Shown piece after piece: positions 16,750-25,198 of a stretch of DNA of 64,000 bases. This DNA comes from Magnetococcales bacterium HCHbin5. Lineage in GTDB: Bacteria; Pseudomonadota; Magnetococcia; Magnetococcales; Magnetaquicoccaceae. Where the stretch lies: assembly GCA_002753505.1 (NCBI GenBank), contig PEAG01000006.1:18331-82330 (forward strand). The letters are read 5' to 3'. The notes under the pieces are model-generated. The model saw only the letters and a program-made list of their open reading frames with translations, did no database searches and was not told the origin of the DNA. Each line of letters starts with the position of its first letter. Position 1 is the stretch's first letter. The position numbers and the translations under genes were made by a program.

Positions 16750-17352
16750 ATGTCATGGTTTAACAGAATATCCCCCAAAAAACAGCCGGAATCCATCTCT
16801 GGTCGTGGAATATCGCCACGGTCCGGCCATGAGGAGGGCGGTGCAAAGCCTCTTTCCCGGGAGCAGGTACTGGCCATCCATGGGCAGGTGGTGGATCGGG
16901 TGTTACAGATAACCGGCGCAGGGTTGGGAATAGAGGATAATTTTTCCCTTCGATTCGATGTGATGATCTACTTTATCTCTGCACTGTTACGCCATTTGCA
17001 TGCCGCCGGCAGAAGCCATGCGGCAACGGCCCAACTGTTGTGGGACATCACCTTTGAAGGGCTGGAGGAGAGCTTGCGCGACCGGGGTGTCACCGACATA
17101 CGCATGGCCTCCCGCATGCGCACATTGTTGCAGGATGCCACCGGACGCCGGAACGCCTATCTGGCGGCCTGGGAACAGACAGAGAGGCCGGAGGCCATTC
17201 GGGTGGTGATGGCACGCAACATTTTTAACGGGGCAGATGCCACCGATCCGCGCATCGATGCCCTGCAGGCCCAGTTGCCTGCTTTTGTTCTCGCTGTGTT
17301 GAATCCCTATGTGCTTTTGGCTACTACCGTGGAAAATGGAGCGATCATATGA
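16750..17352 (+). CDS. Ubiquinol-cytochrome c chaperone family protein
   Basis: This belongs to the Cbp3/UQCC1-like family (ubiquinol-cytochrome c chaperone), which assists assembly of cytochrome b in the bc1 complex. The 200-residue helical protein shows SLRFDVMIYFISALLRHLHA, LLWDITFEGLEESLRDRGVT and RMRTLLQDATGRRNAYLAA, in the family order. The first 45 residues are low in similarity. Its divergent position next to bamE is common in Alphaproteobacteria, and its stop overlaps the pgk start (17349-17352). Confidence 0.88.
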   Translation: MSWFNRISPKKQPESISGRGISPRSGHEEGGAKPLSREQVLAIHGQVVDRVLQITGAGLGIEDNFSLRFDVMIYFISALLRHLHAAGRSHAATAQLLWDITFEGLEESLRDRGVTDIRMASRMRTLLQDATGRRNAYLAAWEQTERPEAIRVVMARNIFNGADATDPRIDALQAQLPAFVLAVLNPYVLLATTVENGAII

Positions 17353-18533
17353 ATAAATTGACGATTGAACAGGTTGATCTGGCAGGAAAAAGGGTTTTTA
17401 TCCGCGTTGATTTCAATGTACCGGTCACCGAGGATGGCCGGATCCGGGAGGAGACCCGTATTGTGGCTGCCCTGCCCACCATACGGCTGGCTCAGGCAAA
17501 AGGGGGGCGCGTGATTCTGGCCTCTCACTTTGGCCGCCCGGAGGGTAACGTGGTGGCCAAATATTCCCTCAAACCGGTGGCGGAACGGCTCTCCCAACTG
17601 CTGGGCCAGCCTGTCCCCCTGGCACCCGACTGTGTGGGGGAGGCGGTGGAAGGGATGGTGAACGCCCTGCTTCCGGGTGAGATCCTGCTGTTGGAAAATG
17701 TCCGTTTCCATGCAGGCGAGACCAAAAACAATCCGGAACTGGCGGACCGTTTTGCCCGTCTGGCGGATGTGGTGGTCAACGATGCATTCGGGGCGGCCCA
17801 TCGGGCCCATGCCTCCAACGTGGGGATTGCCCAACGGGTCACGCCGGCGGTGGCCGGTCTGTTGATGGCAGCCGAGATCGCCTATTTCAACAAAGCAGTC
17901 CGTCAGCCCCAACGTCCGGTGGCGGCCATTCTGGGGGGCTCCAAGGTTTCCACCAAAATAGCGGTGATCGAGAGCCTACTGGACAAGGTGGACCAAATCC
18001 TGATCGGTGGTGCCATGGCCTTCACCTTTTTCAAGGCTCGTGGCTATCCGGTGGGGGCCTCGCTGGTGGAGGATGAGATGTTGGAGGTGGCCAGGCGCAC
18101 CGAGGCCAAAGCCAGGGAGCGGGGGGTGGCTCTGCTGTTGCCGGTGGATGCCGTCATTGCCCAATCCCTGGATGGGGAACAACAGCAGATTGTCCCGGTG
18201 GAGCAGATTCCAGCGGGTTGGATGGGATTGGACATTGGGCCGGCAACGGTGCAGCTGTTTGCAGAGGCCTTGCGGTCGGCGCAGACGATTGTCTGGAATG
18301 GGCCGATGGGTGTCTTTGAAAAACCGGCTTTTGCACAGGGTACGGAGGCGTTGGCCCGTTGTGTGGCCGACAGTGCAGCCCTTTCGGTCGCCGGGGGTGG
18401 GGATACCGACGCCGCCCTGCGCCAGGCCGGTGTGGCGGAACGGATCTCGTTCATCTCTACCGGGGGGGGAGCCTTTATGGAGTTGTTGGAAGGCAAAGAG
18501 TTGCCCGGCATCACCGTATTGACGGAAGCCTGA
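17349..18533 (+). CDS. pgk: Phosphoglycerate kinase
   Basis: Pgk transfers phosphate between 1,3-bisphosphoglycerate and ADP in glycolysis and carbon fixation. The 394-residue protein has RVDFNVPVTEDGRI, LASHFGRPEG, LLENVRFHAGETKNN, NDAFGAAHRAHAS, AILGGSKVSTKIAVIE, GGAMAFTFFKARG, WNGPMGVFEKPAF and the nucleotide loop VAGGGDTDAALRQAG. It is complete. Translation is coupled to the cytochrome chaperone gene by an ATGA overlap. Confidence 0.97.
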   Translation: MNKLTIEQVDLAGKRVFIRVDFNVPVTEDGRIREETRIVAALPTIRLAQAKGGRVILASHFGRPEGNVVAKYSLKPVAERLSQLLGQPVPLAPDCVGEAVEGMVNALLPGEILLLENVRFHAGETKNNPELADRFARLADVVVNDAFGAAHRAHASNVGIAQRVTPAVAGLLMAAEIAYFNKAVRQPQRPVAAILGGSKVSTKIAVIESLLDKVDQILIGGAMAFTFFKARGYPVGASLVEDEMLEVARRTEAKARERGVALLLPVDAVIAQSLDGEQQQIVPVEQIPAGWMGLDIGPATVQLFAEALRSAQTIVWNGPMGVFEKPAFAQGTEALARCVADSAALSVAGGGDTDAALRQAGVAERISFISTGGGAFMELLEGKELPGITVLTEA

Positions 18534-18876
18534 TCACATGCATGTGAGTTTTCAGGCATGACCTTTTGCAACGATTGCGGTTCCAGGGGGGATCCTTTTC
18601 CTGGACCCGCAGTCGTTTCGGGGAGGTGTGTGTCACGTTGCGACACGGTTTTGCTCCCCTCCTGCAGCCGCTTATCTGTCAAACCTTCATAAACCTGAAC
18701 AGTACGTTTCATCCTCTTCCTCTGTCTGCTATCATGTTTCTCAGAGCTGGTGGCCCGACTGTTCCGCCTGGACAGGCACGGTATTGCTGACACGTGTTGG
18801 GAATAACTTACTCGGACCCAACCAATCCCGGAGGTCATTCCCTCCTCTGAAACCCCGGAAAAGGTTTACCAAGACC
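18534..18876. other. Gene-free leader region before the signalling island
   Basis: No convincing gene is present. Just after pgk is a perfect 12-base palindrome CACATGCATGTG (18536-18547), and further on a short hairpin GTGTC/GACAC around 18630-18646. The first kinase frame is open through part of this stretch, but its upstream codons read like non-coding sequence. A promoter for the kinase operon is expected here, though no good -10/-35 pair was found. Confidence 0.4.
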
Positions 18877-21453
18877 ATGTCACAATTGGCCGCACTGTTT
18901 TCAAGCCTCCTGAAATACCCTGTACGACTTGGGTTGCTGTTTCTGGTGCTGATATTGGCTGGGACCGGCCTGCTGGTCATCGACCAGATGCGTACCCTCT
19001 CCGGCCTTACCGATCATTTTTATCGCCATCCCTTCACGGTTTCTCTGGCCACGATGCGGTTGCGGGATCGTCTCGCCCGGATGCACCTGAAACTGGAAGA
19101 TGTCATGCATGGCGCGGAGTTGCAGACGGTCGAACGACACCTGGCCAGCCAAGGGCAGGAGATGGAACAGGATCTGCGGATCATCCGGGAGCGGTTTCTT
19201 GGTGAGGCAGAGAGGGTTCAAGAGGTGGAGAGCGCGATCAGGATTTGGTTGCGCGTGTGTGACAAGATACTGGAAGCGGTTCGTACCGGTCTTCCCTCCA
19301 GTACAACCCACGCCATGATGCTGGAAAATGATCGACTCACCCAACGTGTCATAGCGGCCACCCAAAAAATTCTGGATTATGCCGACCACAAAGCCATCAG
19401 CTATCGCCAACAGTCAACCGAACGGTTCCAGCTGTTTTTGGTAGAGGAGAGTGCCGTCATCCTGGTGGTGATCCTGTTGGCTGTCTGGGTGGCGAGTCGA
19501 CTCTCTTCTCTGCTGCACGCATCGGAAGCGGCCCACCAGAAGACCAGTGCCGTCTTGTCAGAGCAGGCGATCCTGCTGGAAAATATTGTCCATATGGCAA
19601 CGGATATGGCGATCATAGCCACAGATTCACATCTGGTGGTTCAGCTCTTCAACCCGGTGGCGGAACGAATTTTTGGTTTGCAAGCGGCAGAGGTTGTGGG
19701 CGAATCCGTGGACCAAATCCATGAGCGTCTTGGGATCGACCCGGAGAGGGTGGCAGCGGGAATGAAGCAGCTCCGGCAGGTGGGTTTTCATCGGTTTGAG
19801 AGACGTCCCCTTCCCAACTTGGCAGGGCGTATTATCGAATCCAGGGCATCTGCCATCCTGGACCGGATGGGAAATGAGGTAGGGTTTTTGTTGATTTCCC
19901 GTGATGTGACCGAACAGGCGTTGTCAACGGAGGCCATAGCCCGATCCGAGAAAAAATTTCGCCTGTTGTTGGAGTCGGCCCAGGATGCCATCTTTGTGGC
20001 GGATGCCGAGACCGGCCTCATACAGGAGGCCAATCACCGGGCAGAGCAACTTTTGAAACGTCCGTTGCACCAGATCCTGGGCATGCACCAATCTGAACTG
20101 CATCCGATCGGGGAGCGGGCAAGATACCGGGAACTTTTCCAGAAGCAGGTGTCTGTTGGGGGCGGATTTGTTGGTGACGTATTGGTGGAGGACAGTCAGG
20201 GTCTCTCCATCCCGGTGGAGATCAGTGCCGGGGTGGTGGACATTGGCGGTCAAAAGGTTATCCAGGGCATTTTCCGGGATGTCACCGAGCGCGTTCGCTC
20301 CGAACAATCCCTGCGTTGGGCTCTGGACTCTTTGACGGCCAGCCAGGCCCGCCTGCAGGGCATTCTGGACCATGCCCAGGCGATGATTTTTCTCAAGGAT
20401 CCCCAAACCCGCTATCTTATGGTCAATCGTCGTTTCGAGCTGTTTCTTGACCGCCCGGAACGGAGCGTCCTGGGCTGCACGGACCGCGACCTGTTTTCCG
20501 AGGCCACGGCAGCGCAGTTTCAAGCCAATGATCTGCGCGCCATAGAGGTGGGTTCATTCGAGGTGGAGGAGGCTTGGCCGCATGGGGAGGGGAGACGAAC
20601 CTATCTCTCCGTCAAGTTCCCGATCAAGGATGCCCAGGAAGCCCTGCTCGCTGTCTGCACGATCGCCACCGATATCACCGAGCGCAAACAGATGGAGGAG
20701 GATCTGCGTCGATTGAACGAGGAGTTGGAAGATCGCGTACAGGAACGGACGCTGGAGCTGGAACGGTCCAACCGGGATTTGCAGCAGTTTGCCTATGTGG
20801 CCTCGCATGATTTGCAAGAGCCCCTGCGTCAGGTGAGCGGATTTGCCCAGTTGCTGGCTCGCCGCTATCAAGGCAGACTGGACGAAAAGGCGGACAAGTT
20901 TATCGGATACATGGTCGATGGCACACGATACATGCAGGAGTTGATTGAGGCGTTGCTGAGCTTTTCCAGGGTCAATACCGATGGCAACCCCTTGCAATCG
21001 GTCGATTGCGAACAGGTATTGGCGCAGGTGATGAAAAACATGGCCAAAAACATTAAAAACACCAATGCGGTCATTACCCACGATCCTCTGCCCACTCTGC
21101 AGGCGGATCTGTTCCAGATGAATCAGATTTTTCAAAATCTGCTGGCCAACGCCATCAAGTTTCGAGGGGAAAATCCTCCCCACATTCACATCGGAGTGGA
21201 ACGCCACCAGGGGGATTGGCTCTTTTCCGTGCAGGACAACGGCATCGGTATCGAACCACGGCATCAGGAGCGCATTTTTACCATTTTTCAACGTCTCCAT
21301 ACCCGTGTCCAGTACCCGGGAACCGGCATTGGCCTGTCGATCTGCAAAAGGATAGTCGAACGACATGGCGGGGAAATCTGGGTCAAATCGGAATCGGGTC
21401 AGGGCAGCACGTTCTTTTTTACAATCAAGCATGACCCGATACTGAATACGTAA
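18877..21453 (+). CDS. Membrane PAS-domain sensor histidine kinase
   Basis: This 858-residue inner-membrane kinase has two membrane segments (about 15-36 and 192-212) around a helical periplasmic sensor. Three PAS domains follow (about 235-350, 355-475 and 485-610), ending each with the usual SRDVTE, FRDVTERV and ATDITERK motifs. A coiled coil leads to HisKA with His644 (VASHDLQEPLR) and the ATPase domain with N-box, DNGIGIEPRHQERIF, GTGIGLSICKRIVERHGG. The HDLQEPLR type of HisKA is often paired with Rcp1-like single-domain regulators, and one follows directly. The start at 18877 is set by the first membrane helix. It opens the Kai island and may provide signal input to it. Confidence 0.88.
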   Translation: MSQLAALFSSLLKYPVRLGLLFLVLILAGTGLLVIDQMRTLSGLTDHFYRHPFTVSLATMRLRDRLARMHLKLEDVMHGAELQTVERHLASQGQEMEQDLRIIRERFLGEAERVQEVESAIRIWLRVCDKILEAVRTGLPSSTTHAMMLENDRLTQRVIAATQKILDYADHKAISYRQQSTERFQLFLVEESAVILVVILLAVWVASRLSSLLHASEAAHQKTSAVLSEQAILLENIVHMATDMAIIATDSHLVVQLFNPVAERIFGLQAAEVVGESVDQIHERLGIDPERVAAGMKQLRQVGFHRFERRPLPNLAGRIIESRASAILDRMGNEVGFLLISRDVTEQALSTEAIARSEKKFRLLLESAQDAIFVADAETGLIQEANHRAEQLLKRPLHQILGMHQSELHPIGERARYRELFQKQVSVGGGFVGDVLVEDSQGLSIPVEISAGVVDIGGQKVIQGIFRDVTERVRSEQSLRWALDSLTASQARLQGILDHAQAMIFLKDPQTRYLMVNRRFELFLDRPERSVLGCTDRDLFSEATAAQFQANDLRAIEVGSFEVEEAWPHGEGRRTYLSVKFPIKDAQEALLAVCTIATDITERKQMEEDLRRLNEELEDRVQERTLELERSNRDLQQFAYVASHDLQEPLRQVSGFAQLLARRYQGRLDEKADKFIGYMVDGTRYMQELIEALLSFSRVNTDGNPLQSVDCEQVLAQVMKNMAKNIKNTNAVITHDPLPTLQADLFQMNQIFQNLLANAIKFRGENPPHIHIGVERHQGDWLFSVQDNGIGIEPRHQERIFTIFQRLHTRVQYPGTGIGLSICKRIVERHGGEIWVKSESGQGSTFFFTIKHDPILNT

Positions 21454-21573
21454 TTTTTTTTGGAGTTGCCTGGGGTTTGTGGAATTGGTGCTGGAAACCG
21501 TGGGGAAATTATGCTAGACAATCCTGTTGCTGGTCGGCGGAGTCGTACTTTGAAGGGTGAAAAGGAAGAAGCC

Positions 21574-22026
21574 GTGAACACGAACTGCGTGGGACAACCG
21601 ATCGAAATCCTTCTGGTGGAGGACAATCTGGGCGATGTGGATCTGACCAGGGAGGTACTCATCGAAAGCAAAGTGTCCAACAACCTGTCCGTGGTGGTCG
21701 ATGGGGAACAGGCGATGGACTATCTGTTACAGAAAGGGGTTTATGCCGGCGTGGCACGGCCGGATTTGGTGCTTCTCGACCTGAACCTGCCCCGCAAGGA
21801 TGGCCGGGAGGTGCTGGAGGAGATCAAAAGCCACTCCTCTCTGCGTACCATTCCAGTGGTCATCCTGACGACCTCCCGGGCCGAAGAGGATGTGGTAAAA
21901 ACCTATCACCACCACGCCAACTGTTACATCACCAAGCCGGTGGACCTGGATCAGTTTATCGCGGTGGTAAAAGCCATTGAGGATTTTTGGTTCACGGTTG
22001 TCAAACTGCCCTCCCGGAGGGAGTGA
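21574..22026 (+). CDS. Rcp1-type single-domain response regulator
   Basis: This is a receiver domain without an output domain. It begins [20 protein letters not shown], has the phosphoacceptor Asp in [20 protein letters not shown], the switch Thr in [13 protein letters not shown], and Lys in [11 protein letters not shown], with the insertion [17 protein letters not shown] typical of Rcp1-like regulators that partner phytochrome-type kinases. The GTG at 21574 is the best start as it has AAGGAAG upstream; ATG codons at 21460 and 21511 give longer N-termini without similarity. Its likely kinase is the gene just upstream, and its stop overlaps the receiver-KaiA-like gene. Confidence 0.85.
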   Translation: MNTNCVGQPIEILLVEDNLGDVDLTREVLIESKVSNNLSVVVDGEQAMDYLLQKGVYAGVARPDLVLLDLNLPRKDGREVLEEIKSHSSLRTIPVVILTTSRAEEDVVKTYHHHANCYITKPVDLDQFIAVVKAIEDFWFTVVKLPSRRE

Positions 22027-22910
22027 TGGCCTGGGAAGAGGAACCGAAGGGGGGCTGTATCCGCATCCTGGTGCTGGAGGATGACGATGCTTTTTCCAGC
22101 TTGTTGGAGGAGTGGTTGAGTGACCTGGCTGTCATCGCTCCTCATTTGGCGGTCAGCACGCTTCAAGTTGTTGTCTGCGCGCGGTTGGCGGATGCGCTGG
22201 ATGCACTGCGGGCGGGTCGTTTTGACATTCTGCTGGTAGACCTCAACCTGCCCGACAGTCAGGGCATGGAGACCTTTGACCGCCTGTTTGCCGACAGTTC
22301 GGAGCTGCCTGTCATCGTACTCTCGGCCATGGTTGATGAATCACTGGCCATCCAGGCGGTGCGGCGGGGGGCGCAGGATTACCTGGTCAAAGGACGGCTG
22401 GATGGGGAGCTGCTGATCCGGTCGATTCGTTATGCGATCGAACGCAGCCTGTTGCAACAAAAACTGTTGCGCTCCTCCGAGGATGAGCGACACATCCGCG
22501 AGAGGCGGGCACTGGATCGCTTCCTCTCGCAGGGATTCAGCGCAGTTTCATCCCGCATGTTGGGACAACGCTCTTTGAAGCAGGGCGTGCCGGAGCTTTT
22601 TGACGAACATGTCTCGTTGTTTGCCCAATCGCTGGAGCGGGCCGTTGAGGCGCGTACCCACAAAAGCTCTTATGATCCCTCTCCTGAGATGAAAGAGATG
22701 GCCAATGGTCTGGGATTCCTGAAGTGTGGTCCGCGGGATGTGGTGGATATATATCTGGATGCGGTGGACGCCAAGAGTATTGTGGCCTACCCGAAAAAAC
22801 GTCAGGTCTACGGAGAGGAGGGCCGTTTGTTGGCCCTGGAGCTGATGGGGTATCTGGTTTCATATTACCGGCCTTATGCCTTGTCGGCGCGAGAAAAAAT
22901 AACGAGTTAG
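22026..22910 (+). CDS. Receiver domain fused to KaiA-like C-terminal domain (copy 1)
   Basis: The N-terminal half of this 294-residue protein is a normal receiver (residues about 14-140): acidic pair LVLEDDDAF, phosphoacceptor Asp in ILLVDLNLPDSQGM, VIVLSAMVD and Lys in QDYLVKGRL. The C-terminal half (about 190-290) resembles the helical C-terminal domain of the clock protein KaiA: CGPRDVVDIYLDAVD matches the region where KaiA has VVEIHMELMD, and GRLLALELMGYLVSYYRPY matches the final helix (YRLTLIDVIAHLCEMYRRS). A kaiB and a kaiC follow at once. The likely role is to stimulate KaiC autophosphorylation under control of a phosphorelay, in the way of chimeric KaiA3-like proteins. The KaiA match is by eye and needs a profile search. 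Confidence 0.72.
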   Translation: MAWEEEPKGGCIRILVLEDDDAFSSLLEEWLSDLAVIAPHLAVSTLQVVVCARLADALDALRAGRFDILLVDLNLPDSQGMETFDRLFADSSELPVIVLSAMVDESLAIQAVRRGAQDYLVKGRLDGELLIRSIRYAIERSLLQQKLLRSSEDERHIRERRALDRFLSQGFSAVSSRMLGQRSLKQGVPELFDEHVSLFAQSLERAVEARTHKSSYDPSPEMKEMANGLGFLKCGPRDVVDIYLDAVDAKSIVAYPKKRQVYGEEGRLLALELMGYLVSYYRPYALSAREKITS

Positions 22911-22965
22911 AACAATGGATCGATTCCAGCGATAGACCCGTTCATGTTGTGAAAAGGATGATCTG

Positions 22966-23271
22966 ATGACAGGAAACAATAATAAATATTTGCTCAAACT
23001 CTATATCACCGGGCACACCTCGCGCTCTGCACGTGCCATCGTGAACTTGCGAAAAATTTGCGAGGAGGAGTTGAACGGGCACTACGAGATGGCGGTGATT
23101 GACATTCTGGAGCAACCTCAATTGGCGGAAGATGAAAAGATCCTGGCGACGCCAACCCTGATCAAGGCACTCCCACTGCCATTGCGTCGGATTATTGGTG
23201 ACCTGACAGACTCGGAGAAGGTTTTGCTGGGCTTGGATCTGCTCCCACTCGATACGGATTCAACAGGATGA
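22966..23271 (+). CDS. kaiB: KaiB circadian clock protein homologue (copy 1)
   Basis: KaiB is a thioredoxin-like, fold-switching partner of KaiC that promotes dephosphorylation by sequestering KaiA. This 101-residue protein covers the whole family with strongly conserved blocks: [56 protein letters not shown] and [14 protein letters not shown]. Its length and C-terminus are those of true KaiB, not of the KaiB-like domain of SasA. It overlaps the kaiC start by four bases. Confidence 0.95.
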   Translation: MTGNNNKYLLKLYITGHTSRSARAIVNLRKICEEELNGHYEMAVIDILEQPQLAEDEKILATPTLIKALPLPLRRIIGDLTDSEKVLLGLDLLPLDTDSTG

Positions 23272-24800
23272 CAGCCACGGATGATCAAAAGGAGGCCTCC
23301 AAGACCCCGGTACTCAAGCTGGCCTCCGGGATAGAAGGGTTTGACCTGATTTCGCAAGGGGGGCTCCCCATCGGGCGCACCACACTGTTGGCCGGTACTG
23401 CGGGCAGTGCAAAGACTCTTTTCGCCGCCCAGTTTCTTGCAGAAGGGATCCGCAAGCATGATGAGGCCGGGGTATTTGTCACCTTCGAGGAACCGCCAGA
23501 GGATATCCGCAAAAATTTGCTCTCCATGGGTTGGAAAATTGAAACCTGGGAGGTGGAGAAAAAGTGGGCCTTCGTCGATGCCGCACCGCAGCCCGGCGAG
23601 GAGATCGTCATGGCGGGCGATTTTGACCTGGGTGCCTTGCTGGCCAGGATAGAGCATGCGGTCAACAGAATAGGGGCCAAGAGGGTCTCCATCGACTCCC
23701 TTGGGGCGGTGTTTACCCAGTTTTCCGACTCCGGTCTGGTGCGGGCGGAGCTGCGGCGTTTGGCGGCTGCGCTCAGGGCCATGGGCATTACCGTCATCAT
23801 GACGGCCGAGCGTACCGATGAGTACGGTGAGATTGCCCGTTTTGGCGTCGAAGAGTTTGTCGCCGACAATGTGATCATTCTGCGCAATGTTCTGGAGGAC
23901 GCCAAACGGCGGCGTACCATCGAAATCCTCAAGTTTCGGGGCACCGTACACCGCAAAGGGGAGTATCCCTTCACGGTGTTGCCAGACCAGGGCATTGTGA
24001 TTATTCCGCTCTCTTCCATTGAACTCAAATTGCGTTCCTCTGATCTGCGGGTCACCTCCGGCAGCCAGGAGTTGGATCGCATGTGTGGAGGGGGCTTTTT
24101 CCGGGACTCCCTGATTCTGGTCTCCGGGGCGACCGGTTGCGGAAAAACCCTGATGACCGCCGAGTTTATCGCCGGGGGCAGCGAGAACAATGAAAAATGC
24201 CTGCTGTTTGCCTATGAAGAGAGCCGGGAACAGTTGATTCGCAATGCGACCGGTTGGGGCATCGACTTTGAAAAATATGAAAGAGATGGCCTGCTCAAGG
24301 TGGTCTGTGCCTACCCGGAAAGTGCCGGATTGGAGGACCATCTGATCCAGATCAAGGCGGAGATTGACCTCTTCAAGCCCAACCGGATCGCCGTTGACAG
24401 CGTCTCCGCCTTGGAGCGGGTTGCCACCCGCCACAGCTTCCGGGATTTTATCATCACCCTGGTCTCCTTTGTCAAACAGCGTGAAATACCCGGCCTGTTT
24501 ACCGCCACCACGGCCAACCTCATGGGCGGGCCTTCGGTAACGGAGTCGCATTTTTCCTCCATCACGGATACCATTATTTTGTTGCGCTATGTGGAGATGC
24601 TGGGAGAGATGCGGCGCGGCTTGACCGTATTGAAGATGCGGGGCTCCATGCACGAAAAGGAGATCCGAGAGTTTACCATAGATAACAAAGGTATGCATAT
24701 TTGCAAACCCTTTCGGAACGTGATCGGAATCCTCACCGGCAAGCCGGAATATTTGACCATGGATGAGATGGATCGGGTGGGTTCACTGTTTGCGGATTAA
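23268..24800 (+). CDS. kaiC: KaiC circadian clock ATPase homologue (copy 1)
   Basis: KaiC is a double-RecA ATPase and autokinase that cycles between phosphorylation states. The 510 residues include CI with P-loop GTAGSAKT and catalytic Glu pair in [10 protein letters not shown], and CII with P-loop GATGCGKT and [12 protein letters not shown]. The phosphorylation site region reads [13 protein letters not shown], giving Ser430-Ser431 where cyanobacterial KaiC has Ser-Thr, with the nearby Thr kept. In CI the residue before the P-loop Lys is Ala in place of Gly, a departure that could lower CI ATPase activity. The C-terminal tail past the A-loop (ILTGKPEYL) is short. It is translated with kaiB and followed by a divergent KaiB-like gene. 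Confidence 0.95.
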   Translation: MTATDDQKEASKTPVLKLASGIEGFDLISQGGLPIGRTTLLAGTAGSAKTLFAAQFLAEGIRKHDEAGVFVTFEEPPEDIRKNLLSMGWKIETWEVEKKWAFVDAAPQPGEEIVMAGDFDLGALLARIEHAVNRIGAKRVSIDSLGAVFTQFSDSGLVRAELRRLAAALRAMGITVIMTAERTDEYGEIARFGVEEFVADNVIILRNVLEDAKRRRTIEILKFRGTVHRKGEYPFTVLPDQGIVIIPLSSIELKLRSSDLRVTSGSQELDRMCGGGFFRDSLILVSGATGCGKTLMTAEFIAGGSENNEKCLLFAYEESREQLIRNATGWGIDFEKYERDGLLKVVCAYPESAGLEDHLIQIKAEIDLFKPNRIAVDSVSALERVATRHSFRDFIITLVSFVKQREIPGLFTATTANLMGGPSVTESHFSSITDTIILLRYVEMLGEMRRGLTVLKMRGSMHEKEIREFTIDNKGMHICKPFRNVIGILTGKPEYLTMDEMDRVGSLFAD

Positions 24801-24825
24801 TATCCCACAAGGAAGGGGATGACCT

Positions 24826-25128
24826 ATGAGTGCGTGCAGGAAACACCGTTTTTTGCTCTTTGTTGACGGCGACTCCCTGCTGGGGAGGCGGGCCCTGAAA
24901 AATTTTCAGGATACTGCGGACGGGTTATTCCAGGATGGGTACAGCCTGGAGGTGGTGGACATATTTAAAGCTCCAGAACGTACAGAGGCGTTCCGCGTCA
25001 TGGCAGCACCGACGCTGTTGCTGCTGGCTCCGATGCCGCAAATGCGAATCATCGGTGATATGAGAGACCGGGAGCAGCTTCGCAAGGTGTTGGGTAAAGT
25101 CGGTCATGGGGAGGAGGGGGCGGCGTAG
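24826..25128 (+). CDS. Divergent KaiB-like protein, possibly SasA-type sensor domain
   Basis: This 100-residue protein shares the KaiB/SasA thioredoxin-like pattern: FLLFVDGDSLLGRRALKN, SLEVVDIFKAPERTEAFRV, MAAPTLLLLAPMPQMRIIGD and REQLRKVL. It lacks the QLAEDEKI and LLGLDLL hallmarks of KaiB proper, and its first strand (LLFVD) is more like the N-terminal domain of SasA. A PAS histidine kinase starts about 70 bases downstream. It may compete with KaiB for KaiC and report the KaiC state to that kinase, which is an inference. It begins 26 bases after kaiC, with AAGGGGATG-type ribosome-binding sequence. Confidence 0.8.
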   Translation: MSACRKHRFLLFVDGDSLLGRRALKNFQDTADGLFQDGYSLEVVDIFKAPERTEAFRVMAAPTLLLLAPMPQMRIIGDMRDREQLRKVLGKVGHGEEGAA

Positions 25129-25198
25129 CCGATTTTTTTTCCCTTTTCGCTCCATTTTTCTTCCTCTTCCCTTTGGTACGAAGGGACATAAGCAAGCC

